Origin: Propionibacteriaceae bacterium
GTDB lineage: Bacteria; Actinomycetota; Actinomycetes; Propionibacteriales; Propionibacteriaceae
Assembly (NCBI GenBank): GCA_031272685.1
Contig: JAISTI010000093.1
Span: forward strand, 1 to 9,324
Length of the DNA stretch: 9,324 nucleotides
Direction: 5' to 3'
Each line of letters begins with the position of its first letter. Position 1 is the first letter of the stretch. Of the stretch, positions 1 through 7,246 are shown piece by piece. A program made the translations under genes and the position numbers. The notes beneath the pieces were generated by a model, which saw nothing but the letters and a program-made list of their open reading frames with translations, searched no databases and had not been told where the DNA came from.

Positions 1-870
1 GGCGAACAACAAGGCGGCCCGCTCTTGCCAGGCCCGCAGCGCCACCACCTGGCGGGCATGGGGGTAGGGAGAGCGCTCAAACTGCCAGGAGTCGTCGCCA
101 TCGTCGAAGAGCCCGATGAACCCCAAATCCGGAATCGGGGTATAGACGGCTGACTGCGCGCCCAGCACCAGCCGCACCTGCCCGCGGGACGCGGCCAGGA
201 ACGCCCGATACCGGGCCGCCGGGCCCAAACCGGCTTCCAGCAGGGCGAAACTGCCCGGCCCAAACCGCACTTGGGCTTCGGAGGCCAGCCGCTTCAGCGC
301 CTTGGCGTCGGCCGCGAGTAAGAGGGCGGACTGGCCGTGTTCCAGAGCGGCTTCGGCGGCGTCGAGCAGACCGCCAGCCCATTCGCCCAGCGAGCCCAAG
401 GTCGGGGCCAGGGTCCAGACCGCGCGGGGATGCTTGCCGGCGGCCATCGCGGCCAAGAAGGCTTCGCCCTGCGGATAGCTGGGCAACACTTCCGCCTCTC
501 CGCCCAGAATCGGCTCCGGATACTCGGGTGGCGAAGCGTTTTCGACCGCGGCGTGCCGGGGCGGGATAGCCAGCCGCAGCACGTCCGAAAGGGTGCCGGC
601 ATAGTGATCGGCCACCGCCCGGCAGAGCCTGGCCACCGGTTCGGAGAGCACTGGTTCAGGCGAGACCAGCTTGAGCGGCAGCAGCCCAGGGCGGCTCTCA
701 ATTTGCGCCAACTCAAGCACATATCCGGAACGGAGCTGTCCGGCGAACCGCACCCGCACCCGGGCGCCGACGGGCACCTCCTCTCCTGGGGGGACGAGGT
801 AGTCGAAAGGCCGGTCGAGGTGGGGCAGCGGGGTGTCTACCGCCACTTTTGCCACCAAGACCGTTTCCAT
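1..870 (-). CDS. priA: PriA, replication restart protein N' (partial, N-terminal 290 aa), helicase-degenerate actinobacterial form
   Basis: The frame is open from ATG at 870 down to the window edge, so only about the N-terminal 45% of a usual ~650-aa PriA is present. Residues 1-105 match the 3'-DNA-binding and winged-helix region: LPHLDRPFDYLVP at 15-27, GARVRVRFAGQLRSGYVLE at 36-53 and ADHYAGTLSDVLRLAIPPR at 87-105. In E. coli, PriA recognises stalled forks and reloads DnaB. Here the helicase motifs are eroded. Where Walker A (GxTGSGKT) belongs, residues 153-165 read TLAPTLGSLGEWA, with no lysine. The DEEH box is replaced by FDDGDD at 255-260. The flanking QSAVYTP (239-245) and HARQVVALRA (271-280) still align with the family. 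Loss of helicase motifs is known for actinobacterial PriA, so a structural, non-ATPase role is likely. The start is supported by AAGGTG 5 nt upstream. The gene is divergent from fmt. Confidence 0.95.
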   Translation of the reverse strand, partial: METVLVAKVAVDTPLPHLDRPFDYLVPPGEEVPVGARVRVRFAGQLRSGYVLELAQIESRPGLLPLKLVSPEPVLSEPVARLCRAVADHYAGTLSDVLRLAIPPRHAAVENASPPEYPEPILGGEAEVLPSYPQGEAFLAAMAAGKHPRAVWTLAPTLGSLGEWAGGLLDAAEAALEHGQSALLLAADAKALKRLASEAQVRFGPGSFALLEAGLGPAARYRAFLAASRGQVRLVLGAQSAVYTPIPDLGFIGLFDDGDDSWQFERSPYPHARQVVALRAWQERAALLFA

Positions 871-875
871 GCCCA

Positions 876-881
876 CACCTT
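876..881 (-). promoter_or_regulatory. Ribosome binding site of priA
   Basis: Read on the minus strand, AAGGTG lies 5 nt before the ATG at 870. It supports this ATG over an in-frame GTG two codons upstream, which has no purine-rich stretch at a useful distance. I see no convincing -10 box for priA in the short intergenic gap. Its promoter must lie there or inside the start of fmt. Confidence 0.6.
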
Positions 882-899
882 AGCCCGGCGCTTGGGGCA

Positions 900-905
900 T
901 AGAAT
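900..905 (+). promoter_or_regulatory. Candidate -10 box for a leaderless fmt transcript
   Basis: TAGAAT fits the actinobacterial TANNNT -10 pattern. With the last T at -7, transcription would begin exactly at the A of the fmt ATG (912). No Shine-Dalgarno sequence is seen within 4-12 nt of that ATG (the bases before it are CGGCCC), which agrees with leaderless translation. No good -35 hexamer is present at 16-19 bp spacing. That is usual for such promoters in actinobacteria but keeps the call tentative. Confidence 0.5.
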
Positions 906-911
906 CGGCCC

Positions 912-1823
912 ATGCGAATTGTGTTTGCCGGCACCCCCGCGGTTGCCGCGCGAACCCTCGCCGTCCTGCTGCCCCGGCACGAGGTGCTCGCCGCCGTCAC
1001 CCGCCCAGACGCGCCCAAAGGCCGCAGCGGCCGCCCCACCCCCAGCCCGGTCGCCGAGCTGGCCGAAGCGGCCGGCATCGAGGTGCTGAAACCCTCCCGG
1101 CCAGCCGCCCCGGAACTGCTTTCGCGCATGCGCGAACTGCGCCCGGAACTCGGCATCGCAGTCGCCTACGGCGGGTTGATTCCGGACGACCTGCTGGCCG
1201 TCCCCACCCATGGGTGGTGGAACGCCCACTTCTCGCTGCTGCCGCGCTGGCGCGGCGCCGCCCCAGTTCAGCGCGCCATCCTGGCCGGGGATGAACTGAC
1301 CGGCGTGACGCTCTTCCAACTCGTCACCGAGCTGGACGCCGGGCCGGTGTTGGCCCAAGTGCAGACGCCGATCGGGGCCAAGACCGCCGGCGAGTTGCTC
1401 GACGAGCTGCAGGGCCTCGGCGGCGAACTCATCCTCGACAACATCGGCAAGCTTGCGGCCGGAGGACTGCGCCGCCACTCCCAGCCTGCCGAAGGCGTCA
1501 CCTACGCCGCGAAACTCCACCCCCAAGACGCCGAGCTGGACTGGTCGGAAGACGCGGAAACCCTGGAGCGGGAAATCCGGGCGTTCAACCCAGCCCCGCT
1601 CGCCTGGACTGGCTTCGCGGGCAAACGGCTGCAAATCCGCACGGCTGAAATCACGCGGGAAGTGCTGCCTCCCGGTTCGCTGCAGCCGCGCAAGCGCGAA
1701 CTGCTGGCCGGCACCGGGAGCACGGCCCTGCGGCTGCTGCAAGTGGTGCCCGAAGGCAAGCAGGCTATGGACGGCGCCGCTTGGGGCCGGGGTTTGCGCG
1801 GAGAGGGCCTGCGCCTTGGCTAG
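912..1823 (+). CDS. fmt: Methionyl-tRNA formyltransferase
   Basis: The product (303 aa, close to the usual ~310) transfers the formyl group of 10-formyl-THF to initiator Met-tRNA, allowing bacterial translation initiation in the cytoplasm. The Rossmann-type catalytic domain spans about residues 1-185. It opens with MRIVFAGTP and contains the family signature SLLPRWRGAAPVQR at 108-121. The catalytic triad is present as N104, H106 (in WWNAHFS) and D142 (in LDAGPV), with the same spacing as E. coli N108, H110 and D146. The C-terminal tRNA-binding OB-like domain spans about 200-303 and includes YAAKL and IRAFNPAPLAW. It is the first gene of a plus-strand gene string. Its ATG lies 41 bp from the divergent priA start and lacks a Shine-Dalgarno sequence. 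Its last 8 nt overlap the rsmB start. Nothing in it looks broken. Confidence 0.98.
   Translation: MRIVFAGTPAVAARTLAVLLPRHEVLAAVTRPDAPKGRSGRPTPSPVAELAEAAGIEVLKPSRPAAPELLSRMRELRPELGIAVAYGGLIPDDLLAVPTHGWWNAHFSLLPRWRGAAPVQRAILAGDELTGVTLFQLVTELDAGPVLAQVQTPIGAKTAGELLDELQGLGGELILDNIGKLAAGGLRRHSQPAEGVTYAAKLHPQDAELDWSEDAETLEREIRAFNPAPLAWTGFAGKRLQIRTAEITREVLPPGSLQPRKRELLAGTGSTALRLLQVVPEGKQAMDGAAWGRGLRGEGLRLG
1800..1807 (+). promoter_or_regulatory. Ribosome binding site that sets the rsmB TTG start
   Basis: GGAGAGGG lies inside the last codons of fmt, 8 nt before a TTG codon at 1816 in the rsmB frame. It is the only strong Shine-Dalgarno sequence near the start of the RsmB homology. Its position inside fmt implies translational coupling between the two genes. 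Confidence 0.7.
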
Positions 1824-3153
1824 CCTCGACCAACCCCGGCTAGCCGCTTTCCAGGCGCTGATGGAGATCGGCGGCGGCGCCTACGCCCATGTCGTCTTGC
1901 CGAAATGGCTGAAACAGCCCGGCTTGGGCGAAAGCGACCGCCGTTTCATCACCGAGCTTGTCAACGGAGTCTGCCGCGAACGCGGAGTTCTGGACCCGAT
2001 AATCGCCGCCGCCGCCGGACGGCCGCTGGAGACGCTCCAGCCAGCCGTTATCGTCATCCTGCGGATGCTCGCCCGGCAGGTGCTGCGCATGCGGGTGCCG
2101 CACCACTCGGCGGTGCACACTTCTGTGGAGCTGGCGGGGCAACGGGTGGGCGAACGCACCCGCGGGCTGGTCAACGCCGTCGGCCACCAGATTGCCGCCC
2201 GGGATTTTGACCAGTGGGCCGGCGAACTCACGGCGGGAATGGACGATTTCGGGAAGCTGGCTTTCACCACCTTCCACCCGCGCTGGATTGTGGCCGCCTA
2301 TTCCAAGCTGCTGCCCGCCGGCGAGTTGGAAGCGGCCCTGGCTCAAAACAACGTCCCGGCCCGCACCACGCTGGTGCTGCGCCCCGGTCTCAGCGACTTC
2401 ATCGAGTCGGGGCTACTGGCCGCCGGCACCGGCTTCGAAGCCGCCCGATATTCGCCCTACGGCGGCTATTACGACGGCAATCCCGGCCGGCTGGCGGCGG
2501 TCGCCGACGGCGGCATCGGCGTGCAAGACGAAGGCTCGCAACTGGTGGCGCTCGCCCTCAGCCGGGTGGATGCCCGCCAAGGCTGGTGGTTGGATTTGTG
2601 CGCCGGACCGGGCGGCAAGGCCGCGCTGCTCACCGGATTGGCGCTGCAGGACGGCAGCAAGCTGCTCGCCAGCGAGATCCACCCGCACCGCGCTGAGTTG
2701 GTCAAGCAGAATCTGCGCGGCTACCGCGGCACCTGCGTGGTGGCCGACGGACGCCACGGCGCCTGGAATACTGGCTCGTTCACCCGGGTGCTGGCCGACG
2801 TGCCCTGCACCGGCCTGGGGGCGCTGCGGCGGCGCGCGGACGCCCGCTGGCGCAAGTCAGAAGCAGACTTGGAAACCCTGGTGCCGCTGCAGCGGGCGCT
2901 GCTCGCCGCCGCCGTGGAGAGCGCCGCCCCCGGAGGGGTGGTGGCATACGTTACCTGTTCGCCGCTGGGGCGGGAGACCGCCGAAATCGTGGCGGCCGCC
3001 GAAGACGGCAGTTTCGAATTGCTGCAAGCTGGGGACTACCTTCCGGAAGTCCCCGACGCGGCCACCGGGCCTTTCGTCCAGCTTTGGCCACACCGTCACG
3101 GCACCGACGCGATGTTCCTCGCCCTGCTTCGCAAGCGCGGCAACCCCAGGTAG
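1816..3153 (+). CDS. rsmB: 16S rRNA (cytosine-967-C5)-methyltransferase RsmB (Sun/Fmu)
   Basis: The 445-aa product is a SAM-dependent m5C methyltransferase of small-subunit rRNA. The NusB-like RNA-binding domain occupies about residues 5-140 (RLAAFQALMEI, RRFITELVNGVCRERGVLD, HHSAVHTSVELA). The Rossmann methyltransferase domain occupies about 180-442. SAM-binding motif I is LDLCAGPGGKAA (259-270). Motif IV is ADVPCTGLG (327-335) with C331, and motif VI is VTCSPLGRE (379-387) with C381. These are the two cysteines needed for release and catalysis in the NSUN/RsmB family. The chosen start is TTG at 1816, because the homology begins right after it and GGAGAGGG precedes it by 8 nt. The open frame extends upstream to 1453, but that part is out-of-frame fmt. 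The start overlaps the fmt stop by 8 nt, and rpe follows after 9 nt. Confidence 0.95.
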   Translation: MASLDQPRLAAFQALMEIGGGAYAHVVLPKWLKQPGLGESDRRFITELVNGVCRERGVLDPIIAAAAGRPLETLQPAVIVILRMLARQVLRMRVPHHSAVHTSVELAGQRVGERTRGLVNAVGHQIAARDFDQWAGELTAGMDDFGKLAFTTFHPRWIVAAYSKLLPAGELEAALAQNNVPARTTLVLRPGLSDFIESGLLAAGTGFEAARYSPYGGYYDGNPGRLAAVADGGIGVQDEGSQLVALALSRVDARQGWWLDLCAGPGGKAALLTGLALQDGSKLLASEIHPHRAELVKQNLRGYRGTCVVADGRHGAWNTGSFTRVLADVPCTGLGALRRRADARWRKSEADLETLVPLQRALLAAAVESAAPGGVVAYVTCSPLGRETAEIVAAAEDGSFELLQAGDYLPEVPDAATGPFVQLWPHRHGTDAMFLALLRKRGNPR

Positions 3154-3162
3154 GCTGGCCCG

Positions 3163-3828
3163 GTGGACATCCGCATCTCGCCGAGCATCTTGAACGCCGA
3201 CCTCTCCCACTTGTCGGACGAGGTGGCGCGCATCCCCAGCGCGGATTTCGTGCACCTCGACGTGATGGATAACCACTTCGTGCCGAATCTCACTTTCGGG
3301 CTGCCGGTGGTGGCGAATCTGCGCGCAAGCTGCGCGCTGCCCATGGACGTGCACTTGATGATCGACGACGCCGACCGCTGGGCGCCCTCCTACGCCGAAA
3401 TCGGCTGCGAGTCCGTCACCTTTCACATCGAGGCGGCCGCCGAGCCGGTGAAACTGTGCCGCACCCTGCGGGGGCTGGGTGCGAAGGCTTCGGTGGCGTT
3501 CAAGCCCGCGACCGGCGTCGACGCCTACGCCGAACTGCTGCCCGAAGTAGACCAGGTGCTGATAATGACCGTCGAACCCGGCTTCGGCGGGCAGTCGTTC
3601 ATGGAAGACATGCTGGCGAAAATCCGCCGGGTGCGCGAGTTGATACGCGCGCTTGACAAGGAGATTTGGATAGAAGTGGACGGCGGGGTGAACGAGCAGA
3701 CGGTGGAACTCGCCGCCGCCGCCGGGGCGAATGTTTTCGTGGCCGGGTCGGCCGCCTACCGCAACGCCGACCCCGACCAGGTAGTCCAGGGCCTGCGCGC
3801 CCGCGCCGAGCGCGCCTTCGAGGGCTGA
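3163..3828 (+). CDS. rpe: Ribulose-phosphate 3-epimerase
   Basis: The 221-aa product interconverts D-ribulose 5-phosphate and D-xylulose 5-phosphate in the pentose phosphate pathway. It is a cytosolic metal-dependent TIM barrel. Family motifs occur in order: ISPSILNADL (5-14), VHLDVMDNHFVPN (30-42), MDVHLMI (61-67), VEPGFGGQSF (137-146), VDGGVN (172-177) and FVAGSAAY (192-199). The metal-binding and catalytic positions H31, D33, H64 and D173 are all present. Length is normal for the family. The GTG start is supported by AGGTAGG at 3148-3154, 8 nt upstream and spanning the rsmB stop codon, so translation is probably coupled. metH starts 3 nt after the rpe stop. Confidence 0.98.
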   Translation: MDIRISPSILNADLSHLSDEVARIPSADFVHLDVMDNHFVPNLTFGLPVVANLRASCALPMDVHLMIDDADRWAPSYAEIGCESVTFHIEAAAEPVKLCRTLRGLGAKASVAFKPATGVDAYAELLPEVDQVLIMTVEPGFGGQSFMEDMLAKIRRVRELIRALDKEIWIEVDGGVNEQTVELAAAAGANVFVAGSAAYRNADPDQVVQGLRARAERAFEG

Positions 3829-3831
3829 GCG

Positions 3832-6800
3832 GTGGCTAATCTGCGCGCCGCCTTGGGCAACAGGCTGCTCGTCGCCGACGGGGCGATGGGAACCCAGCTT
3901 CTCAAACACAAATTCACCTCCGACGATTTCGAGGGCCACCAATCCTGCTTCGAGCTGTTGAACGTCACCCGCCCCGACGTGATCGCGGGCATCCACCGCA
4001 GCTACCTCGCCGCCGGGGCCGACTGTGTGGAGACCAACACCTTCGGGGTGAATTTCGGCTCGCTGGGCGACCACGGCCTGGTGGAACGGGCTTTCGAACT
4101 GGCGCAGGCGGCGGCCGCCATCGCCCGGCAAGTGGCCGACGAGTTCGACAGGCGGTTCGTGCTGGGCTCCCTAGGGCCGGGGACGAAGCTGCCGACGCTG
4201 CAATATGCCAGCTACGGCGAGTTGCGCGACGTATACGAGCAGGCGGCCGCCGGGCTGATCGCCGGGGGAGCGGACGGCTTCCAAATCGAAACCTGCCAAG
4301 ACCTGCTGCAGGCCAAGGCTGCCGTGGTTGGGGCCCGCCGGGCGCTGGCCGCCGCCGGGCGCGAGCTGCCGGTGCTGGTGAACGTCACCTTCGAATCGAA
4401 CGGGGCGATGCTGCTGGGCACCGACATCCTCGCCGCCTTGACCGCGCTGTCCCACCTCGGCGTCGACGGCATCGGGCTGAACTGCGGCACCGGCCCGGCC
4501 GAGATGGCCGGGCATTTGCGCACGCTGGCGGCGAACACCGGGCTGCCGCTGGTGTGCATGCCTAACGCCGGGCTGCCCGAACTCACCGCCGCCGGGGCGA
4601 TCTACCCGCTGGGTCCGGAAGAGTTCGCCGCCCAGGTGCTGGCCTACGCCGCCGAATTCGGGCTGTCCCTCATCGGCGGCTGCTGCGGCACCACCCCGGC
4701 GCACATCGCCGCCCTCGCCCAGGGCGCCGCGGCCGCGCCCGCCCCCAAGCGCGGCGGCCAGGCCAACCCCGCCGTCTCCTCGCTGTATTCGGCCGTGGAG
4801 CTGCGCCAAGACGTCTCCTATCTCAGCATCGGCGAGCGCGCCAACGCTAACGGCTCCAAGGCCTTCCGCGAGGCACTGCTTGGCGGCGATCTCGACGAGT
4901 GCGTGGACATCGCGCGCGAACAAGCCCACACCGGGGCGCATGTGGTGGACGTCTGCGTGGACTTCGTGGGCCGCGACAGCGCCGCCGACATGTCCGAACT
5001 CGCCGCCGGGCTCGCGGTGCAGGTGCCGCTGCCGGTGATGCTCGACTCCACCGACGCAGAGGTGCTGCGCGCCGGGCTGGAGCGCCTCGGCGGGCGCTGC
5101 GTCATTAACTCGGTGAGCTTCGAAGACGGCGGCGGCCCCGGCTCGCGTTTTGCGAAAACCTGCGCCCTGGCCAAAGAGCACGGGGCGGCGGTGCTGGCGC
5201 TCGCCATCGACGAGCGCGGGCAGGCCCGCACCCGCGCCGACAAGGTGGAGGTCGCCGAGCGGCTGATCGCCCGGCTGAATTCCGAAGGGTTTGCCGACTC
5301 CGACATCCTGATGGATTGCCTGACTTTCCCAATCGCCACCGGGCAGGAAGAGACCCGGCGCGACGCCGCCGAAACCTTGGACGCCGTCGCCGAGCTTTCC
5401 GGCCGGCACCCGGAATTGCAGCTCGTTCTGGGCGTTTCCAATGTTTCTTTCGGGTTGAGCGCGCCGGCCCGGCAGGTGCTGAACTCCGTCTTCCTGCACG
5501 AAGCGGTGGCGAAAGGGCTGACGGCCGCGATCTTGAATCCCGCCCGGATCATCCCGCTGGCGCAAATCCCCGCCGAGCAGGCCCGCGCCGCCCTAGACCT
5601 CGTCTATGACCGGCGGGCGGACGGCTACGATCCGCTGGCGGCCCTGTTGGCGGCATTTGACGGCGTGGAAGCCGAAGACTCCAAGCAGAGCCAGGCGGCC
5701 GAGCTGGCGAGCCTGCCGGTGGCCGAGCGGCTGCGCCGCCGCATCGTGCTGGGCGCCGCGAACGGGCTGGAGGCCGACCTCGAAGCCGCGCTCGCGGAGC
5801 GTCCGGCGCTGGAAATCATCAACGACGAGCTTTTGGGTGGGATGCGCGAAGTGGGAGAGCTGTTCGGCGGCGGCCGGATGCAGCTTCCGTTCGTGCTGCA
5901 AAGCGCCGAAACCATGAAGCGCGCCGTAGACCTGCTCCAGCCGCACCTCGCCCACGCGGACACCCCTGGCCGGGGAACCTTGGTGCTGGCCACGGTGGCT
6001 GGAGACGTGCACGACATCGGCAAGAACCTGGTGGACATCATCCTGAGCAACAACGGCTTCCAGGTGGTGAACCTGGGCATCAAACAGCAGGTGGAGGCCA
6101 TCGCGTCCGCCGCCGCCGAGCATCACGCCGCCGCCATCGGCATGTCTGGGCTGCTGGTGAAATCCACCCAGGTGATGCGCAACAACCTGCGTTGGCTCGC
6201 CGAACACGGCTTCGAGTTGCCGGTAATCCTGGGCGGAGCCGCGCTGACAAGGGAATATGTTGAGTCGGAGTTGCAGGCGCTTTATCCGGGCCCGGTGCGC
6301 TACGCCCAGGACGCTTTCGAAGGGCTGCGGCTGCTGGAATCCTTCACCGCTGCGCAAGCCCAGGCGGCCGCCCAGCCGCGTCCCCCCGACCCGCGCCCCG
6401 AATCAGCCTCCGTGCCCGACACGGTCCGAAGCGACGCCGTCGCCCGGGGCCTGCCGGTGCCGCAAGCCCCCTTCACTGGGGCGCGCCAGCTTTGCGGAAT
6501 CGGCCTGCGGGAAGTGGCGGCATATCTGGACGAGCGGATGCTCTTCGCCGGGCAGTGGGGGCTCCGCCCCCGCAAGGACGGCCCCGCTTACGAAGAACTG
6601 GCCGAAACCGAGGGCCGCCCGCGGCTGGCCCGCTGGCTGGACCACATCGAGGAAAACCGGCTCGCCGAGTTCGCCGTCGCCTACGGCTACTTCCACTGCT
6701 ATTCCGAGGGCAACTCCCTCATCCTGCCCGAACCGGGGGTCCGCTTCGATTTCCCCCGCCAAACGCGCGGCCGACGGCTGTGCGTGGCCGACTTCTTCCG

Positions 6801-7236
6801 GGACGCCGAAGAAGCGCAAGCCGGTCCGGACGTGCTCGCGCTGCAGACCGTGACTGTCGGGGCGGCGTTGCCCGCCGTCATCCACCAGCTCTTCGAGGAG
6901 GACCGCTACCGCGAATACTGGGAGCTGAGCGGGCTGGCCGCCCAGTTGGCCGACGCGCTCGCGGAATACTGGCACGCTCAAATCCGCGCCGAGCTGGGCC
7001 TGGCCCCCGACGCCGACATGGAGAGCGTCTTGCGCCACCAGGGGTACCAGGGCTCGCGTTATTCCTTCGGATATCCCGCCACCCCCGACCTCACCGCCCG
7101 CGCCCCCTTGTTCAAGCTGCTCCACGCCGAAGAGATCGGGATGAGCTTGACCGAGGGCTATTTCATCATTCCCGAATTCTCCACCGACGCGCTGGTCGTC
7201 CACCATCCGCAGGCGCGGTATTTCTCCGTTCACTAG
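3832..7236 (+). CDS. metH: Cobalamin-dependent methionine synthase
   Basis: The 1134-aa product moves a methyl group from 5-methyl-THF via methylcobalamin to homocysteine, giving methionine and THF. The homocysteine domain (1-300) begins RLLVADGAMGTQLL and carries zinc ligands C219 (LNCGT) and C284/C285 (GGCCGTT). The pterin-binding domain (about 325-590) has IGERANANGS (333-342) and AHVVDVCVDFVGRD (369-382). The four-helix cap (about 630-708) has MQLPFVLQSAETMKRAV. The B12-binding domain (about 714-840) has GDVHDIGKN (724-732), whose H727 is the expected lower cobalt ligand. A Pro/Ala-rich linker (about 840-880) leads to the AdoMet reactivation domain (about 885-1134) with RYSFGYPATPD (1076-1086). 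All four modules are present. The protein is shorter than the E. coli enzyme (1227 aa), mainly in the last domain. The GTG start has GAGGG 7 nt upstream. No cobalamin riboswitch fits the 3-nt gap after rpe. Confidence 0.99.
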   Translation: MANLRAALGNRLLVADGAMGTQLLKHKFTSDDFEGHQSCFELLNVTRPDVIAGIHRSYLAAGADCVETNTFGVNFGSLGDHGLVERAFELAQAAAAIARQVADEFDRRFVLGSLGPGTKLPTLQYASYGELRDVYEQAAAGLIAGGADGFQIETCQDLLQAKAAVVGARRALAAAGRELPVLVNVTFESNGAMLLGTDILAALTALSHLGVDGIGLNCGTGPAEMAGHLRTLAANTGLPLVCMPNAGLPELTAAGAIYPLGPEEFAAQVLAYAAEFGLSLIGGCCGTTPAHIAALAQGAAAAPAPKRGGQANPAVSSLYSAVELRQDVSYLSIGERANANGSKAFREALLGGDLDECVDIAREQAHTGAHVVDVCVDFVGRDSAADMSELAAGLAVQVPLPVMLDSTDAEVLRAGLERLGGRCVINSVSFEDGGGPGSRFAKTCALAKEHGAAVLALAIDERGQARTRADKVEVAERLIARLNSEGFADSDILMDCLTFPIATGQEETRRDAAETLDAVAELSGRHPELQLVLGVSNVSFGLSAPARQVLNSVFLHEAVAKGLTAAILNPARIIPLAQIPAEQARAALDLVYDRRADGYDPLAALLAAFDGVEAEDSKQSQAAELASLPVAERLRRRIVLGAANGLEADLEAALAERPALEIINDELLGGMREVGELFGGGRMQLPFVLQSAETMKRAVDLLQPHLAHADTPGRGTLVLATVAGDVHDIGKNLVDIILSNNGFQVVNLGIKQQVEAIASAAAEHHAAAIGMSGLLVKSTQVMRNNLRWLAEHGFELPVILGGAALTREYVESELQALYPGPVRYAQDAFEGLRLLESFTAAQAQAAAQPRPPDPRPESASVPDTVRSDAVARGLPVPQAPFTGARQLCGIGLREVAAYLDERMLFAGQWGLRPRKDGPAYEELAETEGRPRLARWLDHIEENRLAEFAVAYGYFHCYSEGNSLILPEPGVRFDFPRQTRGRRLCVADFFRDAEEAQAGPDVLALQTVTVGAALPAVIHQLFEEDRYREYWELSGLAAQLADALAEYWHAQIRAELGLAPDADMESVLRHQGYQGSRYSFGYPATPDLTARAPLFKLLHAEEIGMSLTEGYFIIPEFSTDALVVHHPQARYFSVH
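6557..6571 (+). repeat. Short perfect inverted repeat inside metH
   Basis: GGGGGC TCC GCCCCC forms a 6-bp perfect stem with a 3-nt loop, within the codons for the start of the MetH reactivation domain (residues 909-913, WGLRP). The core GGGGCTCCGCCCC is a motif I recall as frequent in high-GC genomes. Here it is wholly coding, and I assign no function. Confidence 0.45.
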
Positions 7237-7239
7237 GAT
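7234..7239 (+). promoter_or_regulatory. Possible internal -10 box / Shine-Dalgarno before trmI
   Basis: TAGGAT spans the metH stop codon and ends 7 nt before the trmI GTG. It fits TANNNT with a start site at 7246-7247, which would give a nearly leaderless trmI message. The embedded AGGA, 8 nt before GTG, can equally serve as a weak ribosome binding site. The sequence cannot separate the two readings. Confidence 0.3.
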
Positions 7240-7246
7240 TGCGGCC

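Noticed and set aside
871..911. Small RNA or riboswitch in the priA-fmt gap
   Set aside because: Only 41 bp, with no stable structure or conserved riboswitch core visible. A promoter and a ribosome binding site account for it.
337..1089. 250-aa plus-strand open frame opposite priA and over the start of fmt
   Set aside because: The minus strand carries recognisable PriA sequence across 1-870 and fmt occupies 912 onward in another frame.
1453..1815. Upstream extension of the rsmB reading frame giving a 566-aa protein
   Set aside because: This part overlaps the fmt C-terminal domain out of frame, has no RsmB homology, and the strong Shine-Dalgarno plus TTG at 1816 explains the true start.
2857..4131. 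Long minus-strand open frame opposite rsmB, rpe and metH
   Set aside because: It is His/Gly/Arg-rich without recognisable domains and lies opposite three well-conserved genes. It is a typical GC-rich antisense artefact.
4171..5565. 464-aa minus-strand open frame opposite metH
   Set aside because: It is low-complexity Gly/Gln/Arg/His sequence with no motif, while the plus strand codes for intact MetH domains here.
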